64,000 nt of DNA from Nonomuraea guangzhouensis (GTDB taxonomy: Bacteria; Actinomycetota; Actinomycetes; Streptosporangiales; Streptosporangiaceae), in assembly GCF_019396345.1 (NCBI RefSeq), contig NZ_JAHKRM010000001.1, positions 372,001 through 436,000 on the forward strand. The letters run 5' to 3'. Under the pieces are notes generated by a model, which saw only the letters and a program-made list of their open reading frames with translations, ran no database searches and had not been told where the DNA came from. Each line of letters opens with the position of its first letter. The first letter of the stretch is position 1. A program made the position numbers and the translations under genes. This document shows, piece by piece, positions 57,314 to 64,000 of the stretch.

Positions 57314-59412
57314 AGCCGTCCGTCGGGGGCCGCGATGACGAGCCGCCCTGCGGCGGCGGCCAGCGCTGAAGGGAGCGGCGCCGGGCCGAGGTCGGTCCAG
57401 GCGGTGTTGTGGCGGTCGACCGGTCTTGCCAGTACGCGGTCGCCCGCGATGGCGTACAGGCGGCCGTTCATCGCCGTCAGGCTGGTGGCCCCTCCCCCGG
57501 TGCCCATGCGGGTCCAGGTGGCGTCCGCGAGGCGGCGGATGGGGAGGTGCCAGAGCTCGTCGTCCGAGGTGACGGCGAACAGGGCCTCGTCGGCGGCGGC
57601 CAGGCCCGTGGCGTGCTCCGGGGCTCGGCTGACGTCCGTCCACGGGGTGGAGGTGAGCACGGGGTCGCGGTAGCGGATGGCGCCGTCGGGGGCCAGGCCG
57701 TACAGGCCCGCCGGTGGGCCGCCGTGGGCTTCGCGGGGGGCGGCGAGCGCCAGGGCGTCGGTGGTGTCGATCGGGCGCCAGGGCAGGTTCTGGCCGGACA
57801 GGTCACGCGCGCTCAGCACCCCTCCGGCCCCGGCCGCGAACAACCGGTTCTCACACACGACGAGCGCGACCGGCTGCGACGGGGCCTCCACAGGAGGAGC
57901 TGTGGGAGACGCAGCCGTCGCGGCAGGGACGGCCGTCCTAGGCGGCGCGCCCGTCGTGGGAGGCCCGCCCGTCGTGAGAGGCCCGGCCGTCGCGGCGGGA
58001 GCGGCCGTCCTAGGAGGCGCGCCCGTCGTGGCAGGCCCGCCCGTCGTGAGAGGCCCGCCCGTCGCGGGAGGCACGCCCGTCGCGGGAGGCACGCCCGTCG
58101 TGAGAGGCACGCCCGTCGCGGGAGGCCCGGCCGTCGCGGGAGGCCCGGCCATCGCGGGCCGGGGCTCCGGGATAGGGAGCGGCGGGGTGTCCAAGGGCGG
58201 GCGGCCGGGGCCGATGGCCTCCCACTGTGGTGGGCCCGGGGGGTGGGAGAGGTGGTTCAGGACGTTGCGGGTGATGTGGGAGAGGATCGGGTCGGTGGCC
58301 AGGGTGTTGCCCCAGTTGATGGTGCCCGCGTTGAAGATCGTCCCGGCGCCCAGCCGGTGCACGCCCATGGTGGCCGCGCCGCCCCTGCCGTACCTGCGCC
58401 AGTGCGTCAGGTCCGCCGTGGCCAGGACGACGAACGATGGCGGGGTGCCGTCGCGGCCCGTGGCACGGGGGACGCCGTCCAGCCACTCCAGGTCGGCGGC
58501 GTCCGTCTCGTAGCCGAGCGCGCCTCTCCCGAACGTGTCGCCGTCCCGCAGGCCGGTGCCCGCGTAGACCCAGTGGTCGGTGAAGCGCGCCGTGTAGGAC
58601 TCCTGGGACATCACGCGCGAGTCGACCCAGCAGCCGGCGCCGTTGCGGAAGGTCAGGCCGGTGAGGGTGTTCTCGGGGCGGTTGACGGGGTCGCTGGGCC
58701 ACTCGACCGTGGTACGGCCGGGGTCGGTGCGGGAGAGGGGGTCGGCGACGGCGTCGCGGTAGCAGACCATCGTCCGGAGATCGTCTTCGAAGCGGACCTG
58801 CCACCAGCAGGTGTTTCCGGAGAATATGGCGATATTTCCACCGGCCCGCGCGAACGCCTCCACCGCGTCCCGCATCTCCCACGACCAGTACTCGTCATGC
58901 CCGTTGATCACCAGCAGCCGGTACCGGCGAAGCAGATCGAGACCGTCGTGCAGGTCCAGCCCCGAGCAGTAGTCGACGGCGTACCCCGACGGCCCGAGCC
59001 AGCGCAGCAGCCCCAGCTCCCACTCCTCGACCTGCGGCCCCGCGCCCGGCCGGTCGAAGCTGACCTTGACCGCGCGATCGGGCTGCTCGGACTGGTAGAG
59101 CCCCTCACCGGGCACGCCGGGCCGGTTGTACGCCTCCCAGGTGGGGAAGGGAATCGCCACCAAAACCGGCGAAGCAGGCACGCTCCCCCGTACGACGAAA
59201 TATGCGGACGAATCGCCTAGGACGGTGCGATAGAGCGAGCTGGGCCAGTCCGCGCCCACCTTGAGCGTCCAGGTGTCGCCCTCGGCCGTGTCCCGGAGCA
59301 CTACCCGCCCCGTCGGCACGTCCTCGACCAGGATCGAGCCCCCGCCTTCGAGCAGGTGGAACCGGAGCGTCTCCCCCTGCGCGCACGACGTGGCCGCCGC
59401 GTACAGGCTCAC
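57292..59412 (-). CDS. N,N-dimethylformamidase beta-subunit-like protein with repeat linker and propeller-like tail
   Basis: Protein of 706 residues with three parts. Residues about 1-390 match the N,N-dimethylformamidase beta-subunit-like domain (GLDLLRRYRLLVINGHDEYWSWEMRDAVEAFARAGGNIAIFSGNTCWWQVR). Residues about 395-525 are a Pro/Thr/Ala/Gly linker of hexapeptide type (GPPATG, GVPLTT). Residues about 530-706 are short beta repeats (NRLFAAGAGGVLSARDLSG, LYAIAGDRVLARPV), as in a tachylectin/propeller fold. It starts at GTG in a GTGA overlap with the condensation-domain gene, so the two are translated together. No signal peptide is visible. Confidence 0.75.
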   Translation of the reverse strand: MSLYAAATSCAQGETLRFHLLEGGGSILVEDVPTGRVVLRDTAEGDTWTLKVGADWPSSLYRTVLGDSSAYFVVRGSVPASPVLVAIPFPTWEAYNRPGVPGEGLYQSEQPDRAVKVSFDRPGAGPQVEEWELGLLRWLGPSGYAVDYCSGLDLHDGLDLLRRYRLLVINGHDEYWSWEMRDAVEAFARAGGNIAIFSGNTCWWQVRFEDDLRTMVCYRDAVADPLSRTDPGRTTVEWPSDPVNRPENTLTGLTFRNGAGCWVDSRVMSQESYTARFTDHWVYAGTGLRDGDTFGRGALGYETDAADLEWLDGVPRATGRDGTPPSFVVLATADLTHWRRYGRGGAATMGVHRLGAGTIFNAGTINWGNTLATDPILSHITRNVLNHLSHPPGPPQWEAIGPGRPPLDTPPLPIPEPRPAMAGPPATAGPPATGVPLTTGVPPATGVPPATGGPLTTGGPATTGAPPRTAAPAATAGPLTTGGPPTTGAPPRTAVPAATAASPTAPPVEAPSQPVALVVCENRLFAAGAGGVLSARDLSGQNLPWRPIDTTDALALAAPREAHGGPPAGLYGLAPDGAIRYRDPVLTSTPWTDVSRAPEHATGLAAADEALFAVTSDDELWHLPIRRLADATWTRMGTGGGATSLTAMNGRLYAIAGDRVLARPVDRHNTAWTDLGPAPLPSALAAAAGRLVIAAPDGRLYWRSLS
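57900..58156. repeat. 18-bp tandem repeats coding for the hexapeptide linker
   Basis: Inside the dimethylformamidase-like gene, about a dozen diverged copies of an 18-base unit of the form GCCCGTCGTGAGAGGCCC are in tandem. They encode the [PV]-P-[AL]-T-[AT]-G linker. Several adjacent copies are identical, a sign of slippage or unequal exchange. Confidence 0.8.
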
Positions 59413-60653
59413 CCGAACGCCGCCTCGACCAGCATCGACTCCATGTCGAACAGGAACCGCTCGATCCCCGGCGGCGCGAGCAGCCCGGTGTCGGCGTACA
59501 GCGACACCTCCATCCGCCCCGCCTCGCCGCCGATGTGCAGCCGGAAGTCGCAGATGTTGCGGTCCATGGTGTCCGTCCAGGCCAGTTCGGTCCGGTCCAT
59601 GGAAGCGCGTACATCCTGTTCGTCCAGGCCTGTCGCCCCGTCGCGCTGCACCAGCCGCTGATCGTTGAAGCAGCCGAACGACCTGATCCCCGGCCCCATG
59701 GCCGACACCGCCTCCTCCATCGCGTACGGATCGAACTGGGCCTGCCGGTACGCCCGCACCGCCACCTGCCAGCCCTGCCGGGCCAGCTCCCCGAAGTCCG
59801 GCGTACCGAGGTCGAGCAGCACGAGCCCCTCCTGCGAGATCGTCGAGACCACGTCGCGGCGCTCGGCCGCGAACCGGTTGTTGACGATCACCCGCATGCC
59901 GCAGAACCGCTGGCCCGTGAGCCGCCCGGCGAGCTTGATCGCGGCCGTGAGCAGCACCGTCGAGGAGCTCACCCGCTCGCGGGCGGCCACGGCCTGCGCC
60001 GCCGCGGCGATGGCCGCGGAGGTCATCGTGGCCTCCCAGAACCGCGGGCGCCGCGGGACGTCCGACAGGGCCACGGGATCCATGCGCCGGTATTCGGACA
60101 GCCAGTAAGCCAGGGCCGCGTCAGACGTACGCTTGCCCTCGGCCGAGCGCTGCCACTCGGCGAGCTCGCGCGGCGTGGCGCTCTCCACCGGCGGCAGCGA
60201 GTCGCGCAGCAGGAGCAGCCGGAAGTCCTTCACCAGGAGATCGGCCGCGTGCCCGTCGGCGGCCAGGTGACAGACCACCAGCACGACATGCCGGACATAG
60301 TCGCCAGTCACGAGGAACGCCACCCGCAGCGGCCACTCCTCCCAGTAGTCGAACGGCTCGGCCGACAGCCGATCGCACACCAGCTGAGCGGATTCGTCCG
60401 TCACCTCGACGTACGGCCGGGCGATGGGCGAGATCCGCTGCCGAGGGCAGTCGCGGGGGCCGCTGAGCCGGGTGCGCAGCGCCTCGTGCCGGGCGACGAG
60501 CTCGTCCAGGGCCTGAATGGCGCGCTCGACGGTGACGGGCCGCTTCGGCGCGGCGAAGATCCGGCCGATGTTGAGATAGTGCTCCTGTGGCCGCGCCGCC
60601 ACGACGGCCCGCCAGATGTCCTGCTGCCCCCAGGTGAGCGGCGACTCAAGCAT
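59409..60653 (-). CDS. free-standing NRPS condensation-domain protein
   Basis: Condensation-superfamily protein of 414 residues. The active-site motif HHxxxDG appears as CHLAADG (about 138-144): the catalytic second His and the DG are kept, and the first His is Cys. The beginning PLTWGQQDIWRAVVAARPQEHYLNIGR is C1-like. It overlaps the carrier-protein gene upstream (8 bases) and the dimethylformamidase-like gene downstream (4 bases). The pair PCP + C probably joins an aminoacyl or acyl group to an amine or hydroxyl acceptor in trans. Confidence 0.85.
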   Translation of the reverse strand: MLESPLTWGQQDIWRAVVAARPQEHYLNIGRIFAAPKRPVTVERAIQALDELVARHEALRTRLSGPRDCPRQRISPIARPYVEVTDESAQLVCDRLSAEPFDYWEEWPLRVAFLVTGDYVRHVVLVVCHLAADGHAADLLVKDFRLLLLRDSLPPVESATPRELAEWQRSAEGKRTSDAALAYWLSEYRRMDPVALSDVPRRPRFWEATMTSAAIAAAAQAVAARERVSSSTVLLTAAIKLAGRLTGQRFCGMRVIVNNRFAAERRDVVSTISQEGLVLLDLGTPDFGELARQGWQVAVRAYRQAQFDPYAMEEAVSAMGPGIRSFGCFNDQRLVQRDGATGLDEQDVRASMDRTELAWTDTMDRNICDFRLHIGGEAGRMEVSLYADTGLLAPPGIERFLFDMESMLVEAAFG

Positions 60654-60885
60654 GGAGCCGTAAGTAGTCCACCAGCTCGTCCAGGCTGTCGGCCGAGGTC
60701 AGGTCCAGCTCGACGCCGAACTCCGCCTCCACCGCGTCGATCAGCCTGAGATAGCCGAGTGAGGTGACGCCGAGATCGGCCAGCCTGGCCTCTCCCGCCA
60801 GCACCTCGTCTGCCTCGACCGCGCCGTCGGTGGCCTTGGCGACCATGTCGGCGAGCCGTCCGCGTAGTTCCCCGTCCGTCTGCAC
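60646..60885 (-). CDS. peptidyl/acyl carrier protein
   Basis: Carrier protein of 79 residues. ARLADLGVTSLGYLRLIDAVEAEFGVELD carries the phosphopantetheine Ser in DLGVTSL. GTG 60885 is used because GGGAGGG lies about ten bases upstream; TTG 60894 is another option. First gene of the minus-strand unit PCP - C - dimethylformamidase-like. It is divergent from the adenylation gene that probably loads it. Confidence 0.85.
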   Translation of the reverse strand: MQTDGELRGRLADMVAKATDGAVEADEVLAGEARLADLGVTSLGYLRLIDAVEAEFGVELDLTSADSLDELVDYLRLHA

Positions 60886-60971
60886 CTGGCAAAGCCCTCC
60901 CGTTTTCAGGGAAATCCGGGGCGAGTGTGTCACGCGGGGCCAGATGGCGGCAAGCGCCTGGCGGTAAGGGG

Positions 60972-61000
60972 TTGACGCAATTGTGCATTTTTTCTAGCGT
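60972..61000 (+). promoter_or_regulatory. promoter of the NRPS operon
   Basis: TTGACG (60972-60977), a 17-base AT-rich spacer and TAGCGT (60995-61000) form a good housekeeping-type promoter 30 bases before the GTG of the adenylation gene. It lies in the space between the divergent units. Confidence 0.65.
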
Positions 61001-61030
61001 CTTGCGACATCCCGATAATAATTTTGGGGG

Positions 61031-62440
61031 GTGGTTCAGTCGGCCCGTCCTGTCCCTGCTCTGCTGAGTTCACGAGCCGCCACCGACCCCGACCACGAGG
61101 CCCTCATCGTCGCCGGAACGGGCGCCCTGACACTCGCCGAGTGGGACGAACGCTCTGACGCCGCTGCCCACACCCTGCTCGACCAGGGCGTACGGCCAGG
61201 AGACAGGGTCGCGCTGGTGTTCGGCGGCCGTGACTGGCTCGACTACGCGGTGAGCTGGATGGCGGTGTTGAAGACGGGCGCGGTCGCGGTCCCGCTGTCG
61301 GACCGCTTGGCCGAGCCGGAGCTGGCCCGCCTGATCAAGCACTGCGGGGCGACGACGATGATCCGGAGCGGCGACGAGCTCGGCGGCCCGACCGGCCCGG
61401 TCCCGGTCAAGGTCGATCCGCTCGGCTACGCCCAGATCCTCTACACCTCCGGCACCACCGGGCAGCCCAAGGGCGTGGCGGCCAGCCACGCGAACCTCAC
61501 CTCCCCGCCCGTCCACCCCAAACGCCGCCCGTTCGCTCACTCCCGGCATCTCGTGCACGCCTTCCCCATCGGCACGAACGCCGGCCAGGTCATGCTGCTC
61601 CACGCGCTGACCGCCGCCCCCACCGTGGTCACCCTGCCGCTGTTCACGCCGGCTCGCTTCGCGGCGCTCGTGGAGTCGTACGCGGCCGGGACCGTGTTCG
61701 TGGTGCCCGCGATGGCCATCGAGCTGCTCGGCGCCCGCGTCCAGGACCGCCACGACCTGTCGAGCGTGCTGCTGCTCGGCTCGGCCGCCGCCGCGCTGCC
61801 GCCGAAGGTCGCGGCCGAGCTGACCGAGGCGTTCCCGAACGCGACGGTCGCGAACTACTACACCTCGACCGAGGCGGCCCCCGCCCAGACCATCATGATC
61901 TACGACCCCGACCGGCCGGGCGCGCTCGGGCACGCGGCCAGCAGCCTGAAGATCGCGGACGCCGACGGCGACCCGGCCGCGCCGGGCGAGACCGGCGAGG
62001 TGTGGCTGCGCGCCGCCGCGCACTCCCGCGCCTACTACGGCGAGCAGCGGCACGACACCTTCCAGGACGGCTGGGTCCGCATGGGCGACCTCGGCTACCT
62101 CGACGACGACGGCTACCTGTACCTCGTCGACCGGGAGAGCGACGTGATCAAGTCGGGCGCCTTCAAGGTGTCGACGATCCAGGTCGAGGCCGCGCTGCAC
62201 GAGCATCCGGCCGTGTCCGAGGCGTCGGTGTTCGGCGTGCCGCACCCGGTCATGGGCATGGCGGTGGTGGCAGCCGTCGTGTCCCGCGAGCCGGTGACGC
62301 TGGCCGGCGTACGGGCCTTCCTGGCCGAGCGGCTCGCCCAGCACGAACTGCCCACCCGGCTGCTGTGCGTGGACGCGCTGCCCAGGAACGCCGCCGGAAA
62401 AGTGATCAAGCGAGAACTGCGCGGTATCGCAGAGGAGTGA
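61031..62440 (+). CDS. free-standing adenylation enzyme (ANL superfamily)
   Basis: Protein of 469 residues with all core motifs: LYTSGTTGQPKGV (A3, about 137-149), YYTSTEAAP (A5, about 276-284), GDLGYLDDDGYLYLVDRESDVIKSGAFKV (A7-A8) and AGKVIKREL with the catalytic Lys (A10). No carrier domain is attached, so it must charge one in trans, either the PCP at 60646 or that of the next protein. At 469 residues it is somewhat short because the N-terminal subdomain is reduced. GTG 61031 lies in a G-rich stretch without a clear ribosome-binding site. It is 2 bases from the next gene. Confidence 0.88.
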   Translation: MVQSARPVPALLSSRAATDPDHEALIVAGTGALTLAEWDERSDAAAHTLLDQGVRPGDRVALVFGGRDWLDYAVSWMAVLKTGAVAVPLSDRLAEPELARLIKHCGATTMIRSGDELGGPTGPVPVKVDPLGYAQILYTSGTTGQPKGVAASHANLTSPPVHPKRRPFAHSRHLVHAFPIGTNAGQVMLLHALTAAPTVVTLPLFTPARFAALVESYAAGTVFVVPAMAIELLGARVQDRHDLSSVLLLGSAAAALPPKVAAELTEAFPNATVANYYTSTEAAPAQTIMIYDPDRPGALGHAASSLKIADADGDPAAPGETGEVWLRAAAHSRAYYGEQRHDTFQDGWVRMGDLGYLDDDGYLYLVDRESDVIKSGAFKVSTIQVEAALHEHPAVSEASVFGVPHPVMGMAVVAAVVSREPVTLAGVRAFLAERLAQHELPTRLLCVDALPRNAAGKVIKRELRGIAEE

Positions 62441-62442
62441 GC

Positions 62443-63921
62443 ATGGTCCTGGCATCGCAGGCACAGCACGGGATGTGGGTCACCGAGGTGATGCACGGCA
62501 CCGGCACGGCCTACCACATGCCGTTCGCCATGTGGTTCGACGGGCCGCTGGACCGGGAGGCGATGCTGGCGGCGTGCCGGGCGGTGCTCGCGCGGCACCC
62601 GGTGCTGAGCCGCGCCTTCGAGGAGCGCGACGGCTCGCTGCACCTGGTGCCCGCCACGGTCGAGCCGCCGGTCGCGTTCGTCGTGGAGCCGGACGCGGAG
62701 GCGCTGGTCGAGCGGGAGATCGCGCGGCCCTTCTCGCTGTCCGCCGGGCCGCTGGCCCGGTTCACGCTGGTGGAGGTCTCGGCGTCGCGGCACCTGCTGC
62801 TGTTCGTGGCGCATCATCTCGTCTTCGACGGCATCTCGAAGGACCTGCTCGTACGGGATCTCGCCGCCGCCTACTCCGGGGCGCCCGCTCCGCCGCTGCC
62901 CATGCCGTACGGGGCGGAGGAGAAGCCGTCGCCGGAGGCGGAGGCGTACTGGCGGGCGCGCTGGCACGAGGTGCCGCAGGTGGTGATCAACGGGGTGGCC
63001 AGGACGCCACGGCTGGCCGAGCTTGGCGAGACCGTGCTGCTCGATCTGACGAACGACATGCCGGATTTATCCGGTGTGACGAGATTCGAGGTCTTCCTCG
63101 CCGCGGTGCACGCACTTCTTCACCGGTACGGCAACGCCGACCCGTCCGTGGCGGTGGCCATGTCGACCAGGACCGCCGAGACCCGGGACCACATCGGTCT
63201 GTTCGCCACCGAGCTGCCCGTGTTCTCGTCCATGTCCGGGGGCTCCTTCCGGGAGCTGGCTCTGGGTCTCAGGAGCGAGCTACGCGAGCTGAACGCCTTC
63301 CGCGAGGTGCCCGTCGCCAGGGCGGTGGGCGGCATCAAGCCCCGGGTGGCGCTGGCGCCGGTGTCCATCAGCTTCCGGCGACGCGCGGCCGAACAGGTCT
63401 TTCCCGGGCTGGAGCTGTCGGTCGAGTGGAAGATGTCCAACCACATGGTCAGGAACGTCCTCCACCTTCAGGCGGTGGACGGCGACGACGGGCTGCGGCT
63501 GACGCTGCACTACAGCCCGGAGGTCATCCCCCGGCAGGACGTCGAGCTGGCCGGGGAGCACCTCAGGAAGGTGCTGCGGGCGGTCGCCGCTGACCCGGAC
63601 GTACGGGTCGCCGACCTGCCGCTCCCGGTCGCCGCCCAGGTCACCTCCGCCGCCCCGGTCGTGCCGGCTGCCGCGCCGGTGCCCGGCGAGGCCGAGGCGG
63701 AGCTGGTCGAGCAGGTGCGGCTGATCTGGATGGAGGTCCTGCGGATGGACCACATCGCGCCGGACGAGGACCTCTACGACCTCGGCGGGCATTCGCTGAC
63801 CATCACGCAGATCAGTGCGCGGATCAGGAAACGGCTCGGGGTGGAGGTGCCGTTCGACGTGTTCCTCGACGATCCGACGATCACCGGTGTGGCCGCGGCC
63901 ATCGGCGGGCTGCGGTCATGA
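62443..63921 (+). CDS. NRPS protein with condensation and carrier domains (C-PCP)
   Basis: Protein of 492 residues. The condensation domain (about 1-400) has a complete HHxxxDG motif in FVAHHLVFDGIS (about 124-135). After a Pro/Ala linker (about 393-413), the carrier domain (about 415-492) has LYDLGGHSLTITQISARIRKRLGVEVPF with the phosphopantetheine Ser. No adenylation domain is present, so amino acid loading is in trans. GAGGAG precedes ATG 62443. Its stop overlaps the start of the next condensation-domain gene. Confidence 0.9.
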   Translation: MVLASQAQHGMWVTEVMHGTGTAYHMPFAMWFDGPLDREAMLAACRAVLARHPVLSRAFEERDGSLHLVPATVEPPVAFVVEPDAEALVEREIARPFSLSAGPLARFTLVEVSASRHLLLFVAHHLVFDGISKDLLVRDLAAAYSGAPAPPLPMPYGAEEKPSPEAEAYWRARWHEVPQVVINGVARTPRLAELGETVLLDLTNDMPDLSGVTRFEVFLAAVHALLHRYGNADPSVAVAMSTRTAETRDHIGLFATELPVFSSMSGGSFRELALGLRSELRELNAFREVPVARAVGGIKPRVALAPVSISFRRRAAEQVFPGLELSVEWKMSNHMVRNVLHLQAVDGDDGLRLTLHYSPEVIPRQDVELAGEHLRKVLRAVAADPDVRVADLPLPVAAQVTSAAPVVPAAAPVPGEAEAELVEQVRLIWMEVLRMDHIAPDEDLYDLGGHSLTITQISARIRKRLGVEVPFDVFLDDPTITGVAAAIGGLRS

Positions 63922-64000
63922 TCTCTCTGGGCCAGGAGCGGCTCTGGTTCCTGCAACGGCTCGATCCGCTGGACGCGGCCTATCGGGTGGCGGTGGTGCG
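63918..64000 (+). CDS. start of another condensation-domain protein (cut by window end)
   Basis: From ATG 63918 (ATGA overlap) the first 27 codons read MISLGQERLWFLQRLDPLDA and onward, the classic C1 motif at the beginning of an NRPS condensation domain. The cluster therefore continues to the right. Confidence 0.85.
   Translation, partial: MISLGQERLWFLQRLDPLDAAYRVAVV

Noticed and set aside
55400..57643. 747-codon open frame on the minus strand
   Set aside because: It covers the glycosyltransferase-SDR gene in antisense. Its composition (Arg/Pro/His) is a shadow, while the plus frame has clear motifs.
1..64000. tRNA, rRNA, transposase or integrase genes
   Set aside because: I looked for cloverleaf-like segments, CCA ends and recombinase motifs on both strands and saw none. 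Weak ones could be missed by eye.

Overview
The window is very GC-rich, densely coded and actinobacterial. GTG starts, ATGA/GTGA stop-start overlaps, DinB/maleylpyruvate-isomerase-like proteins, DUF3040, PucR, two ECF41 sigma factors and LacI-controlled sugar ABC operons suggest a soil actinomycete, most like Streptosporangiaceae such as Nonomuraea. That placement is inference. I saw no rRNA, tRNA, CRISPR array, transposase or integrase.

Layout. 1-5.9 kb: a 19-residue minigene on the minus strand, then a beta-glucoside operon (binding protein, two permeases, GH1 beta-glucosidase) and its likely LacI repressor, with a perfect 18-bp operator at the promoter. 6.1-8.0 kb: a two-gene ATPase/RloB (AbiL-like) defence module whose RloB gene is frameshifted. 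8.0-14.6 kb: erythromycin-esterase-like protein, Ohr, MFS pump with divergent TetR, a RibD/DHFR-like reductase, and an ECF41 sigma factor coupled to an NmrA-like oxidoreductase. 14.6-19.5 kb: fused SecDF, small secreted proteins, lectin-like and MreB-like remnants, and a DksA-type zinc finger. 19.5-22.7 kb: PucR regulator, D-amino-acid-dehydrogenase-like enzyme, and a tiny leaderless membrane peptide under twin operators.

22.7-34.8 kb: a beta-helix protein, then an alpha-glucan utilisation locus: CMD protein, GH13 alpha-glucosidase, ABC importer, LacI repressor and a secreted multidomain GH87 alpha-1,3-glucanase, with a PfkB kinase convergent to it. The importer and GH87 promoters share one architecture (TTGC-type -35 inside a CGCAATATTGCG-like palindrome, 17-bp spacer, TATGGT), which links them as one regulon. 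35-53 kb is mixed housekeeping and stress: zinc-independent L31 with a Zur-like box, SDR, MFS, RecQ, a second ECF41 factor preceded by a 15-bp tandem repeat, ArsR-type regulator, secreted lipase, GntR/ABC module, and MarR with an FAD monooxygenase.

53-64 kb (continuing past the edge) is the start of an unusual biosynthetic cluster. Sugar-type genes (epimerase, PIG-L deacetylase, formyltransferase, a glycosyltransferase-SDR fusion) converge on a minus-strand carrier protein / condensation domain / dimethylformamidase-like unit. Divergent to that unit is a dissociated NRPS: a free adenylation enzyme, a C-PCP protein and the start of another C domain. This is the best candidate for an undescribed system.
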